A stretch of DNA of 64,000 nt from Actinomycetes bacterium (GTDB lineage Bacteria; Actinomycetota; Actinomycetes; Propionibacteriales; Nocardioidaceae), in contig JAEWOG010000090.1 of NCBI GenBank assembly GCA_023460975.1, forward strand, positions 62,001 to 126,000, read 5' to 3'. Within the stretch, counting starts at the first letter, position 1, and every line of letters starts with the position of its first letter. The notes beneath the pieces are model-generated. The model worked only from the letters and a program-made list of their open reading frames with translations. It was not told the DNA's origin and did no database searches. The position numbers and the translations under genes are program-made. Of this stretch, positions 33,391 to 42,924 are shown in pieces.

Positions 33391-36300
33391 GTGAAGAACC
33401 TCAGCAGAGGACTCGCGCTCGCTGTGATCGGAGCCGGCCTCGCTGCCGTCCCGTTCGCGGCGGTGCCCGCGTCCGCGGCCCCTTCGACACCGGACGGTCG
33501 GGCTGCGATGTCCGCCGCCGCCGAAGGCAAGGTCGATTTCGCAACCAACCCGGCCACTGGCCGAGTGGCATTCGCCCGCGCCAGGGCCGGCGGCGACCTC
33601 ATGTCGGCGCAGCAGGCGCAGGGCCGATCCGGCGCGATCACGAAGTCGCGTACCTATCTGGACCGCTTCGCGGGCAACTTCGGCGCACGCGCTGGCGAAC
33701 TGCGCCAGTCCGAGGTGTTCGCCGACGACACCGGCTGGACCGTCACGTACACGCAGACCTTCCAGGGCGTGCCCGTCTTCGGGGCCGAGCTCAAGGCGCA
33801 CGTCGACCGCGACGGCGACCTCACCTCGGTCAACGGCTACGCGGCACCGGGGCTGAACCTGTCGGTCACCCCGCGCGTCACGAAGGCTGAGGCCAGCACG
33901 CGCGCGTTGGGCGCCGTGAAGGCCAAGCCCGCCGGATACGAGGACGGCCTGCCCGCGGCAGCGAAGAGGGGTCTGGAGGTCCGCTCCGCCGACCTCACCG
34001 TCTACCGCATGGGCTCCACCCGCGGCATCACCGGCGAGGCCAAGCTCGCCTGGGCCGTGGAGGTGTGGAACAAGTCGACGATCCGCGAGTTCCTGATCCT
34101 CGACGCCGCGACGGGCAAGCCGCTCAACCGCTGGTCGATGATGGCTCACGCACTCGACCGCGAGCTGTACGAGGCCTACCGCGACGACAACGGCACCCCG
34201 GACAACCCGGACGATGACTTCGTCGGCGGCCTCGACACCCCGGTGTGGAGCGAAGGCGATGCGTTCCCGGGCCAGCTCGACGAGGACCAGCAGAACGAGG
34301 TCCTCGCCACCGGCGAGTCGTACTGGATGTTCAAGAACACCTTCGGCTACGACTCGTGGGACGGTGCCGGCACCACGATGATCACCGTCAACAACGACCC
34401 GCGCATCGCGTGCCCGAACGCCAACTGGAACGGCGTCACGACCAACTACTGCTCCGGCGTCACCGGCGACGACACCGTGGCGCACGAGTGGGGCCACGCC
34501 TACACCGAGTCGACCTCCGGCCTGATCTACCAGTGGCAGGCGGGTGCGATGAACGAGGCTTACTCCGACATCTGGGGTGAGACCGTCGACATGCTCAACA
34601 GCCGTCACAACGAGGGAGGCGAGACGGAGGCGGCGCCGGTGTACCGCACCCCGGGGGCCTGCTCAGTCGACCAGCCCGCCCCGTACGACCTAACGGTCTC
34701 GATCACGGCACCGGCAGAGATCGCCGGCGAGTGCAACGCGGCCACCGGATTCGGCCCGGACTTGCCCAACGGTGAGATCACGGCAGAGGTCATCGTCGCC
34801 ACCGACGACGCGGCGAGCGGCAGCACGACCGACGGCTGCACGCCGTTCACCAACGCTGCGGCGATCGCGAACAAGTGGGCCTATGTAGACCGGGGCGCCT
34901 GCTCCTTCCAGGACAAGGCGGACAACGCCACCGCCGCCGGAGCCCAGGGCCTGATCGTCGGCAACAACACCGGCACCGCGCCTCCCGGCATGGCGGGCGA
35001 CGGCACGATCTACACGCTCGGCGTGAGCATGGCCGACGGCACCCGGATCAAGTCCGTGGACGGTCCCACCACCATGTCGATCCTGCGTGACGAGTCGCGC
35101 TACACCGACGACACCTACCGCTGGCTTTCCGGCGAGTCGGACCCCGCGTTCGGTGGCGCCATCCGCGACCTGTGGAACCCGAACTGCTACGGCGACCCGG
35201 GCAAGGTGTCCGACGCTGAATACCACTGCGGCGCCGACGACTCCGGCGGTGTCCACACCAACTCCGGTGTGGTCAACCGTGCGTTCGCCATGCTGGTGGA
35301 CGGCATGGACGGGCAGGGCACGGGCATCGGCCTCGACAAGGCTGCCAACCTGTTCTGGCACACCCAGGTCAACTACCTGACGCCGACGTCGTACTTCCCC
35401 GACCTGGCCAACGGCCTCGAGGCCAGCTGCCAGCAGCTGACGGGCGTGGACATCAACAAGGTCACCCTCGGCAACCCGTCCGAGGCGGATGGCTCCGACG
35501 GGGCTGCGGTGCCGGAGACCATCTCCGGCGGCCTGACCGCGGCAGACTGCGGCAAGCTCGCCGACGTCATCGCCGACGTCGAGCTGCGCATGGACCCGAC
35601 CGAGCAGTGCGAGTGGGTGCCGCTGCTGGCGCCCGGTGCTCCCGGCCTGGACTGCGGGACGGGGACCGAGGAGTCGGTCTCCTACTCGGAGGACTTCGAG
35701 GACGGTCTGGACGGGTGGACCCAGGACGAGGAGCTCGGCTTCGACTTCTCCGAGGGAATCGCTTGGGAGCCATCCACGGCGGCACCCGGCGGCCACGCGG
35801 GTGGGGTGGCCTTTGGCCCCGACCCGGTCGCGGGCGTGTGTGGTGACGTCGGTGACCTGACGAGTCGCAACGGACTCATCAGCCCGGCCATCACGGTGCC
35901 GTCCGGCACCTCGGCGCGCATGCAGTTCGACCACTACGTGGCCACCGAGGCCACGTGGGACGGTGGCAACGTCAAGATCGCGGTCAACGGCGGCGACTTC
36001 GAGCTCGTTCCCGCCTCGGCGTTCCTCCACAACGCCCCCGCCGGAACGATGGACCCCGACTCCGGTCCCATGGGCGGCCAGCCCGCGTGGACCGGATCCG
36101 ACGGCGGAGAGATGACGGGCTCGTGGGGCACCAGCGTGATCGATCTGGCTGCTGCGGGAGCCAACGCCGGAGACTCCATCCAGGTGCGCTTCGACATGGC
36201 GCGCGACGGCTGCAACGGACTCGACGGCTGGTACGTCGACAACGTCAAGGTCTCCTCGTGCACCGACGTCGTGGCAGACGTGGCCACCAAGACCACCGCT

Positions 36301-36876
36301 GTCCACGTTCCGGAGCCGTCCACGTACGGCACCACGTCGAAGGTGGAGGTGACCGTCGCCCGTGATGGTTCCTCCGGCGCTGCACCGACCGGTGTGGTCG
36401 AGCTCGTCGATTCGACGGGGGCGAAGGTCGCCACCGGGACGCTGGCGAATGGCAAGGCCACCTTGGTCCTGCCGGCAACGCTGCCAGTGGGCGCACACGC
36501 GATGACCGCCAAGTACCTGGGTGGCAACGGCTTCGCCGCCAGCCAGGTGGCACTGACCGTGACCGTGACGGCCCCGGGCGAGGAGATCACCTCCACGACG
36601 AAGGTGAAGATCACGCCGAAGGCACCCAAGGCCCACAAGAAGTTCAAGATCAAGGTGAAGGTCAAGGCCTCCGACGGCTCCAAGCTCACCGAGGGCACGG
36701 TCGTCGTCCGCATCGACGGAAAGGTCGTCGGCAAGGGCACGGTCAAGAACGGCAAGCTCACCATCACCCTCAAGAAGGGGCTGAAGGCGGGCAAGCACAA
36801 GCTCGTGGCGAAGTACAAGGGGACCTCGACGGTCCAAGGCAGCAAGGCCACGATGAAGTTCAAGGTCCGTCGCTGA
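33391..36876 (+). CDS. Large secreted M4-family (thermolysin-like) metallopeptidase with PA and Ig-like domains
   Basis: The 1,161-residue exported protease has a signal peptide of ~30 residues (PASAAPS cleavage region) and an FTP/propeptide region (~40-240). In the catalytic domain H365-E-W-G-H369 is followed, after 19 residues, by E389 in MNEAYSD, a gluzincin zinc site; the active-site GGVHTNSGVVNRAF comes much later. Between them a PA-like domain (~450-560) is inserted. After the peptidase come a jelly-roll/MAM-like segment (~770-960), Ig-like repeats and a Lys-rich C-terminus. The GTG at 33391 has a GGGAGAC SD; an upstream GTG at 33370 does not. Confidence 0.92.
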   Translation: MKNLSRGLALAVIGAGLAAVPFAAVPASAAPSTPDGRAAMSAAAEGKVDFATNPATGRVAFARARAGGDLMSAQQAQGRSGAITKSRTYLDRFAGNFGARAGELRQSEVFADDTGWTVTYTQTFQGVPVFGAELKAHVDRDGDLTSVNGYAAPGLNLSVTPRVTKAEASTRALGAVKAKPAGYEDGLPAAAKRGLEVRSADLTVYRMGSTRGITGEAKLAWAVEVWNKSTIREFLILDAATGKPLNRWSMMAHALDRELYEAYRDDNGTPDNPDDDFVGGLDTPVWSEGDAFPGQLDEDQQNEVLATGESYWMFKNTFGYDSWDGAGTTMITVNNDPRIACPNANWNGVTTNYCSGVTGDDTVAHEWGHAYTESTSGLIYQWQAGAMNEAYSDIWGETVDMLNSRHNEGGETEAAPVYRTPGACSVDQPAPYDLTVSITAPAEIAGECNAATGFGPDLPNGEITAEVIVATDDAASGSTTDGCTPFTNAAAIANKWAYVDRGACSFQDKADNATAAGAQGLIVGNNTGTAPPGMAGDGTIYTLGVSMADGTRIKSVDGPTTMSILRDESRYTDDTYRWLSGESDPAFGGAIRDLWNPNCYGDPGKVSDAEYHCGADDSGGVHTNSGVVNRAFAMLVDGMDGQGTGIGLDKAANLFWHTQVNYLTPTSYFPDLANGLEASCQQLTGVDINKVTLGNPSEADGSDGAAVPETISGGLTAADCGKLADVIADVELRMDPTEQCEWVPLLAPGAPGLDCGTGTEESVSYSEDFEDGLDGWTQDEELGFDFSEGIAWEPSTAAPGGHAGGVAFGPDPVAGVCGDVGDLTSRNGLISPAITVPSGTSARMQFDHYVATEATWDGGNVKIAVNGGDFELVPASAFLHNAPAGTMDPDSGPMGGQPAWTGSDGGEMTGSWGTSVIDLAAAGANAGDSIQVRFDMARDGCNGLDGWYVDNVKVSSCTDVVADVATKTTAVHVPEPSTYGTTSKVEVTVARDGSSGAAPTGVVELVDSTGAKVATGTLANGKATLVLPATLPVGAHAMTAKYLGGNGFAASQVALTVTVTAPGEEITSTTKVKITPKAPKAHKKFKIKVKVKASDGSKLTEGTVVVRIDGKVVGKGTVKNGKLTITLKKGLKAGKHKLVAKYKGTSTVQGSKATMKFKVRR

Positions 36877-36894
36877 CGGATCCCGCACAGGTAC

Positions 36895-36923
36895 GGCGCC
36901 CCTCCACGATTCGGAGGGGCGCC
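36895..36923 (+). terminator. Hairpin terminator after the M4 peptidase gene
   Basis: GGCGCCCCTCC and GGAGGGGCGCC pair perfectly over 11 bp with a 7-nt loop, followed by GTCCTGTTT. It starts 18 nt after the stop. Confidence 0.8.
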
Positions 36924-37072
36924 GTCCTGTTTCGGCATAGGGCCCTTTGAAGGACCATGTGCCCGAACAGATGGGGCCTTCAAGCCCTGCCAACGCGATC
37001 CGGCGTCGTCGTACCGTGCCAGAGTGCCCGCTGTAGGTAGGGGGCCAGTCACGACTTCCTGGAAGGATCCAC

Positions 37073-38509
37073 ATGGACGTCCTCGAGATTGCGCGATGGC
37101 AATTCGGCATCACGACGGTCTACCACTTCTTGTTCGTGCCGATCACCATCGGCCTCTCGCTCCTCATCGCGATCCTGCAGACGATGTGGTTGCGCTCGAA
37201 GAACCCCGACTACCTGAGACTCACGAAGTTCTTCGGGAAGTTGTTCCTCATCAACTTCGCCCTCGGCCTGGTGACGGGCATCGTGCAGGAGTTCCAGTTC
37301 GGCATGAACTGGTCTGACTACTCCCGATTCGTGGGCGACATCTTCGGCGCACCGCTGGCCATCGAGGCGCTGCTCGCGTTCTTCCTCGAGTCCACCTTCA
37401 TCGGGCTGTGGATCTTCGGTTGGGACAAGCTCCCCCGCACCCTGCACGCCGCCTGCATGTGGATCGTGCACCTCGGCACGCTGGCCTCGTCGTGGTTCAT
37501 CCTCGCGGCGAACTCCTGGATGCAGCACCCGGTCGGATACACCTACAACGCCGAATCAGGTCGCGCAGAGCTCACCGACTTCGCGGCGGTGATGTTCAAC
37601 AAGGTCCAGTTGGTGACGTTCCCGCACGTCGTGCTGGCTGCGTACATGACCGCTGGCGCCTTCGTCCTCGGCATCTGCGCCTACCTGTACGTCAAGCGCG
37701 CCGACGACCGTGACATGTACCGCCGTGGCATTCGCTTCGGCGCCGTCGTCGCGCTCATCGCGGGCCTCGGTGTCGCCATCACGGGCGACTTCCAGGGCAA
37801 GATCATGACCGAGGTCCAGCCCATGAAGATGGCGGCTGCCGAGGGGTTGTACGAGACCACCACGACTGCGCCCTTCTCGGTGCTCACCATCGGGCGGCTG
37901 GACGGGTCAGAGGCCACGCCGATCATCGAGATCCACGGGCTGCTGTCCTTCCTGGGCACCGGCTCCTTCAACGGCGAGGTGCAAGGCATCAACGAGCTCC
38001 GTGAGCAGTACCAGGAGCAGTTCGGCAGCGACCCAGGCGCGCGCTACTACTCGGCGGGCGACTTCACGCCCAACATCCCGGTGACGTACTGGTCCTTCCG
38101 GTTCATGATCGGACTCGGGATGCTCGTCGCGGCAGGAGCCGCACTGATCCTCTACCTCACCCGCAAGGGCCGGGTCCCGACATCGAAGTGGTTCGCCAGG
38201 TTCGGCATCGCGATGCCGTTCGCGGCAGTGTTCGCCAGCTCGTTCGGGTGGATCTTCACCGAGATGGGCCGCCAGCCCTGGGTCGTGTTCGGCCTGATGA
38301 CGACCGAGCACGGGGTCTCCCCCGGCGTGAGCGTCGCCGAGGCCTGGATCGGGGTCATCACGTTCACCCTGCTCTACGGCGTCCTCGCCGTGATCGAGAT
38401 GGGTCTGATCATCAAGTACGTCAAGCGCGGCGCGGACCCGTACGAGGAGCCGCCCAGCGTCCCCCTGGGGGGCGTTGACGACGACAAGCCCATGGCATTC
38501 GCCTACTGA
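37073..38509 (+). CDS. cydA: Cytochrome bd ubiquinol/menaquinol oxidase subunit I
   Basis: The 478-residue membrane subunit binds hemes b558, b595 and d and the quinol. The start is typical (LEIARWQFGITTVYHFLFVP, with an early heme-ligand His). Multiple TM helices follow, with a periplasmic Q-loop of the short type (~235-330: GLYETTTTAPFSVLT) and the C-terminal GRQPWVV motif. SD GGAAGG lies 8 nt before the ATG. The 149-bp upstream gap after the terminator holds a TTGAAGG / CCTTCAA inverted repeat (36947-36953, 36977-36983), a possible operator. Confidence 0.97.
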   Translation: MDVLEIARWQFGITTVYHFLFVPITIGLSLLIAILQTMWLRSKNPDYLRLTKFFGKLFLINFALGLVTGIVQEFQFGMNWSDYSRFVGDIFGAPLAIEALLAFFLESTFIGLWIFGWDKLPRTLHAACMWIVHLGTLASSWFILAANSWMQHPVGYTYNAESGRAELTDFAAVMFNKVQLVTFPHVVLAAYMTAGAFVLGICAYLYVKRADDRDMYRRGIRFGAVVALIAGLGVAITGDFQGKIMTEVQPMKMAAAEGLYETTTTAPFSVLTIGRLDGSEATPIIEIHGLLSFLGTGSFNGEVQGINELREQYQEQFGSDPGARYYSAGDFTPNIPVTYWSFRFMIGLGMLVAAGAALILYLTRKGRVPTSKWFARFGIAMPFAAVFASSFGWIFTEMGRQPWVVFGLMTTEHGVSPGVSVAEAWIGVITFTLLYGVLAVIEMGLIIKYVKRGADPYEEPPSVPLGGVDDDKPMAFAY

Positions 38510-38527
38510 TCGCCGAGGAGCACAGCT

Positions 38528-39586
38528 ATGGAACTCACCACCGTCTGGTTCGCCCTCGTCGCGATCCTGTGGATCGGATACTTCTGCCTCGAGGGCTTCG
38601 ACTTCGGCGTCGGCATGCTGCTGCCGATCCTCTCCAAGAACGAGAAGGAGAAGCGCGTCCTCTACAACACCATCGGCCCCGTCTGGGACGGCAACGAGGT
38701 GTGGGTGCTCACTGCTGGCGGCGCGATCTTCGCGGCCTTCCCGCTGTGGTACGCCACCCTGTTCAGCGGGTTCTTCATCCCGCTGCTGCTGATCCTCGTG
38801 GCGCTGATCGTGCGCAACCTCGCCTTCGACTACCGCGGCAAGAAGGACAGTGACTCGTGGCGTCGCGGCTGGGACATGGCCGCCATCTTCGGGTCGTACG
38901 TCCCCGCGCTGCTGTGGGGCGTGGCCTTCGCCAACATCGTCGCCGGCACCAAGATCGAGCCGTTGCCCGGCAACCCGGCCGAGGCCCGCTTCTTCGAGTA
39001 CACGGGCTTCCCCGTCCTGGACCTGCTCAACCCCTTGGGCATCCTCGGCGGTCTGGTGACCCTGACCCTCTTCATGACGCACGGCGCGATGTTCATCGCC
39101 CTCAAGACCGACGGCGACATCCGGCACCGTGCCCGCGCCTTCTCCGTCAAGGTGGGCCTGGTCGCCGCGGTCCTGGCGGTCGCGTTCATGACGTGGATGC
39201 AGATCGAGACCGGATCCGTCGGTTCGGGTGTCGCCTTCGTCGCGGCCGCCGTGGCCCTGGTCGGCGGGCTGTTCGCGGCCAAGGCGGGGCGCGAAGGTCT
39301 GGCCTTCATCGGCACGTTCCTCACCATCGGGTTGGCGGTTGCCGGGCTCTTCCTGGCGCTCTTCCCCGACGTGATGCCCTCCTCGATCGATCCCGCGTTC
39401 TCCCTTACCGCCGAGAACGCAGCGTCCACCGCGTACACGCTCAAGCTGATGACCGTCGTCGCGCTGGTGTTCACGCCGATCGTGCTCATCTACCAGGCGT
39501 GGAGCTACTGGATCTTCCGCAAGCGGATCTCCGTGCACCACATCCCGGACCCGGTCGCCGAACCGGTCGCCGGTCCCGCCGCGTGA
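38528..39586 (+). CDS. cydB: Cytochrome bd oxidase subunit II
   Basis: The 352-residue partner of CydA has about nine TM helices. The N-terminus LTTVWFALVAILWIGYFCLEGFDFGVG and the WDGNEVWVL segment are characteristic. It starts 18 nt after cydA with SD GAGGAG and ends in a GTGA overlap with the cydDC gene, so the three form one operon for oxidase and its assembly transporter. Confidence 0.96.
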   Translation: MELTTVWFALVAILWIGYFCLEGFDFGVGMLLPILSKNEKEKRVLYNTIGPVWDGNEVWVLTAGGAIFAAFPLWYATLFSGFFIPLLLILVALIVRNLAFDYRGKKDSDSWRRGWDMAAIFGSYVPALLWGVAFANIVAGTKIEPLPGNPAEARFFEYTGFPVLDLLNPLGILGGLVTLTLFMTHGAMFIALKTDGDIRHRARAFSVKVGLVAAVLAVAFMTWMQIETGSVGSGVAFVAAAVALVGGLFAAKAGREGLAFIGTFLTIGLAVAGLFLALFPDVMPSSIDPAFSLTAENAASTAYTLKLMTVVALVFTPIVLIYQAWSYWIFRKRISVHHIPDPVAEPVAGPAA

Positions 39587-42500
39587 GGCCTCTCGACGGA
39601 CGCGTCCTCGGCCACCTGAGTCCCGCTCGCGGGGCCCTGGTGGCCGTGGTCGCGTCGGGGATCACCAGCGGGCTGCTGACCATCGCCCAGGCCTTCCTCC
39701 TCGCCTCGCTGGTGGTCCGCCTGGTGGCGGATCCGACCCGCACGGACTGGCACCCCTTGGCCCTCGCCCTCGTGCTGGTCGTGACGGGGCGGGCCGGGTG
39801 CTCCTACATCAGTGACACCTGCGCCGTACGCGCGGCGGGGCAGGTCTCGACGAGGCTGCGCGAGCGCCTCCTCAGCGCTGCAGAACGTCTTCCGGAGGCC
39901 GAGCGCCCGGCCACCGCGGACCTCACGGTCCTGGCCACGCGCGGCGTGGCCGCAGTCGAGCCGTACGTGACGCGCTACCTGCCGGCACTGGTGCCGGCGG
40001 TGGTCCTGCCAGTGGCCACGATCGTGGCCATCTGGTCGCAGGACTGGATCGCCGGCCTCATCGTCGTCGCGACCTTGCCCCTCGTCCCGCTCTTCGCGGC
40101 ATTGATCGGGATGGCCACCCAGGAGCGCGCCCAGAAGCAGTGGCGCGAGATGGAGACGCTGTCGGGTCACTTCCTGGACGTGGTCACGGGACTGCCGACG
40201 CTCGTGTCGCACCGGCGTGCCCGCGCCCAGGTCGACACCATCAGGGCCGTCACCCACCGTTACCGCCGCGCCACGGTGGACACACTCAAGATCGCCTTCG
40301 CCTCGTCCACCGTCCTGGAGTTGATCGCCACGCTGTCCGTCGCCCTGGTCGCGGTGGCGGTCGGTCTGAGGCTGGCCTCCGGCTCGGTCGAGTTCCAGAT
40401 CGCCCTCACCGTCCTGCTGCTCGCGCCCGAGGCCTACTGGCCGCTGCGGCGCGTCGGAGCCGAGTTCCACGCGGCCGCCGAGGGCACGGCTGCCCTGGCC
40501 GAGGCTGACGACCTGCTCGACCGGGCCGCCGGCGCCCAGGCGCCGGGCACGCGCGTACCCGACACCGTGGCCCTTGCCCTGCACGACCTGGAGGTCGGGT
40601 ACGCCGGATCCCCCAGCCTCATCTCGCCACTACGGGTCGCCCTCCCCTCGACGGGGCTGCTGGCCCTGACCGGGCCCTCCGGGTGCGGCAAGTCCACCCT
40701 GCTGGCGACCCTGCGGGGAACGCTCGCGCCCGCTGGCGGCCACGTGAGCGTGGGCGGCGTGGCGCTGGGCGACGTCGACCCCGCCTGGTGGCGCGCGCAG
40801 GTCGCGTGGGCTCCCCAACGCCCCTGGCTCGTCGCGGGATCAGTGGCCGACAACGTACGCCTCGCGCGGCCGGAAGCAGACGACGCTGAGGTGCTTGACG
40901 CGCTCGGGCGCGTGGGACTGCGCGAGTTCGTACTCGCCCTGCCCGGCGGGCTCAACGCTCCCCTCGGAGAGGACGGCGCGGGCCTCTCGGCGGGACAGCG
41001 CGCGCGCGTCGGCCTGGCGCGCGTCGTCCTGGCCCAGCGGCCGGTGGTGATCCTCGATGAGCCCACGGCCCACCTGGACGCCGACACCGAGTCGGTGCTG
41101 CTCACCACCCTGAGGCAACTGGCGCTCGACTCCCTCATCATCACCGTCGCCCACCGTCCGGCCCTCGTGGAGGCGGCCGATCTGGTCATCTCCCTCTCCC
41201 CCGCCCCGGGGGACGAGCCCGAGTCCGCGCCCGAGCGCATCGTCGTCCCCACCACCGCTCCGCCGACCCCGCTCGCCGCTGAGGCCTCGGACGCCTCCCC
41301 GGGGCACCGGTGGGGGCTGGGAAGCGCCACCCTGCTCGGCGCGCTGTCGGTGGCGTCAGGGGTCGCTCTGACCGCGACGGCCGGCTGGCTCATCACCCGC
41401 GCCTCCGAGCACCCGCCCGTCCTGCACCTCATGGTCGCCATCGTGGGGGTGCGGATGTTCGGTCTGGCCAGGCCCGCCCTGCGGCACGCGGAGCGCGTCA
41501 TCAGCCACGACAGCGTCCTGCGCACACTCGCTGAGCGACGGGCGCAGGTCTTCGCGGCGCTCGTGCCCCTCGTCCCCGGTCGCCTCGGGCCGCGCCGCGG
41601 CGACCTGCTGACCAGCGTCGTCGATGACGTCGACGCCCTGCTCGATTCCCAGTTGCGCGTGAGGCAACCGCTCGTGACCGGACTGATCGTCGGCGCGGGC
41701 GCTGCCGTGTTCGCAGCCTTCCTCAACCCCGGCGCGGGGATGGTCGTCGCTGGCGTTGCCCTTGCTGGCCCGGCCGCGTTCTGGCTCGCGCGCACGTCCA
41801 CCGGTCGGGCGGAGACCCGTCTGGTGACGGCACGCGCCGAACTCTCGGTCGGCGTGGAGGCGTACAGCGACGGATTGGGCGAGCTGCAGCAGTGGGATCG
41901 GACCGCGCACGCCCTGCGGGAGATCGACCGGGCAGCCGAGGAGGCCACCCGCTCGTCTGCTCGAGCCGTTCGGGGAACGGCCGCCGGTCGAGCGCTCACG
42001 CAGGTCGCGGCGGGTCTCGGCATCGCCGCCATGGCCGCCGTGGCAGCGGGGCCCGTGACGAGTGAGAACCTCGCTCTGCTGCTGCTCCTCCCCCTCGCCC
42101 TGGTCGACGCCAGCTCCCCGATGGCGGATGCGGGAGCACTCTCGGTGCGGACGGCTGCCGCACGGGCGCGACTGGAGGCGCTGGAGCAACTCTCGCCAGC
42201 GGTGAGCGACCCCGCCGACCCCCAGAGGTTGACCGCGGACCGCACGCTCACCCTCGACCGCGTGAGCGCCGCGTGGGACGAACGGTTGGCACTGGCCCCG
42301 CTCGACTGCGAGGTACGCCCCGGCGCCACGCTGGGCGTGGTGGGCGAAAGTGGCTCGGGCAAGTCGACCTTGGCCGCAGTCCTGGCTCGACACATCGACC
42401 CACGGGCCGGCACGTACTCGATCGGCGCGGTGCAGGCCCGCGACGTCCCGCTCGACGAGGTCCGCACCACCGTGTGCCTGGTCGACGACGACCCGCACGT

Positions 42501-42924
42501 GTTCTCCTCCACGCTGGCCCAGAACGTACGGCTGGCGCGCCCCGACGCTGACGACGCCGCCGTCGCCGCGGCGCTCGAAGATGCCCGGCTCGCGGGGTGG
42601 GTGGCGGGCCTGCCCGACGGGATTCACACCTTCGTCGGTGCGGGGCACCGCGCCGTGTCCGGCGGGGAGCGGGCCCGCATCGCCCTGGCCAGAGCGCTGC
42701 TGGCGGCCCCCGACGTCCTGGTCCTCGACGAGCCGACCGCCCACCTCGACACCGCGACCGCGACCGCGCTCACCGCTGACCTGCTCTCCGCGGCCGCCGC
42801 CCAGGGGCGCACGGTCGTGTGGATCACGCACACGAGCGTCGGGCTCGACCGGATGGACCGGGTGCTGACGCTGCGAGCCCCGGGGCTCAGTGCTGAGCCG
42901 ACTCCGAGCGCCGCGGGAGTCTGA
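39583..42924 (+). CDS. cydDC: Fused CydD-CydC ABC transporter
   Basis: The 1,113-residue single protein carries two ABC exporter halves, made as separate CydD and CydC in E. coli. Half 1: TM domain, Walker A GPSGCGKST (~363-371), signature LSAGQRAR near 468, Walker B VVILDEPTA. Half 2 begins near 575: TM domain, Walker A GESGSGKST (~921), signature VSGGERAR near 1024, LVLDEPTAHLD. CydDC exports thiols and is needed for bd oxidase heme assembly. The GTG start overlaps the cydB stop. The last 38 bp overlap the convergent histidine kinase gene. Confidence 0.95.
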   Translation: MRPLDGRVLGHLSPARGALVAVVASGITSGLLTIAQAFLLASLVVRLVADPTRTDWHPLALALVLVVTGRAGCSYISDTCAVRAAGQVSTRLRERLLSAAERLPEAERPATADLTVLATRGVAAVEPYVTRYLPALVPAVVLPVATIVAIWSQDWIAGLIVVATLPLVPLFAALIGMATQERAQKQWREMETLSGHFLDVVTGLPTLVSHRRARAQVDTIRAVTHRYRRATVDTLKIAFASSTVLELIATLSVALVAVAVGLRLASGSVEFQIALTVLLLAPEAYWPLRRVGAEFHAAAEGTAALAEADDLLDRAAGAQAPGTRVPDTVALALHDLEVGYAGSPSLISPLRVALPSTGLLALTGPSGCGKSTLLATLRGTLAPAGGHVSVGGVALGDVDPAWWRAQVAWAPQRPWLVAGSVADNVRLARPEADDAEVLDALGRVGLREFVLALPGGLNAPLGEDGAGLSAGQRARVGLARVVLAQRPVVILDEPTAHLDADTESVLLTTLRQLALDSLIITVAHRPALVEAADLVISLSPAPGDEPESAPERIVVPTTAPPTPLAAEASDASPGHRWGLGSATLLGALSVASGVALTATAGWLITRASEHPPVLHLMVAIVGVRMFGLARPALRHAERVISHDSVLRTLAERRAQVFAALVPLVPGRLGPRRGDLLTSVVDDVDALLDSQLRVRQPLVTGLIVGAGAAVFAAFLNPGAGMVVAGVALAGPAAFWLARTSTGRAETRLVTARAELSVGVEAYSDGLGELQQWDRTAHALREIDRAAEEATRSSARAVRGTAAGRALTQVAAGLGIAAMAAVAAGPVTSENLALLLLLPLALVDASSPMADAGALSVRTAAARARLEALEQLSPAVSDPADPQRLTADRTLTLDRVSAAWDERLALAPLDCEVRPGATLGVVGESGSGKSTLAAVLARHIDPRAGTYSIGAVQARDVPLDEVRTTVCLVDDDPHVFSSTLAQNVRLARPDADDAAVAAALEDARLAGWVAGLPDGIHTFVGAGHRAVSGGERARIALARALLAAPDVLVLDEPTAHLDTATATALTADLLSAAAAQGRTVVWITHTSVGLDRMDRVLTLRAPGLSAEPTPSAAGV

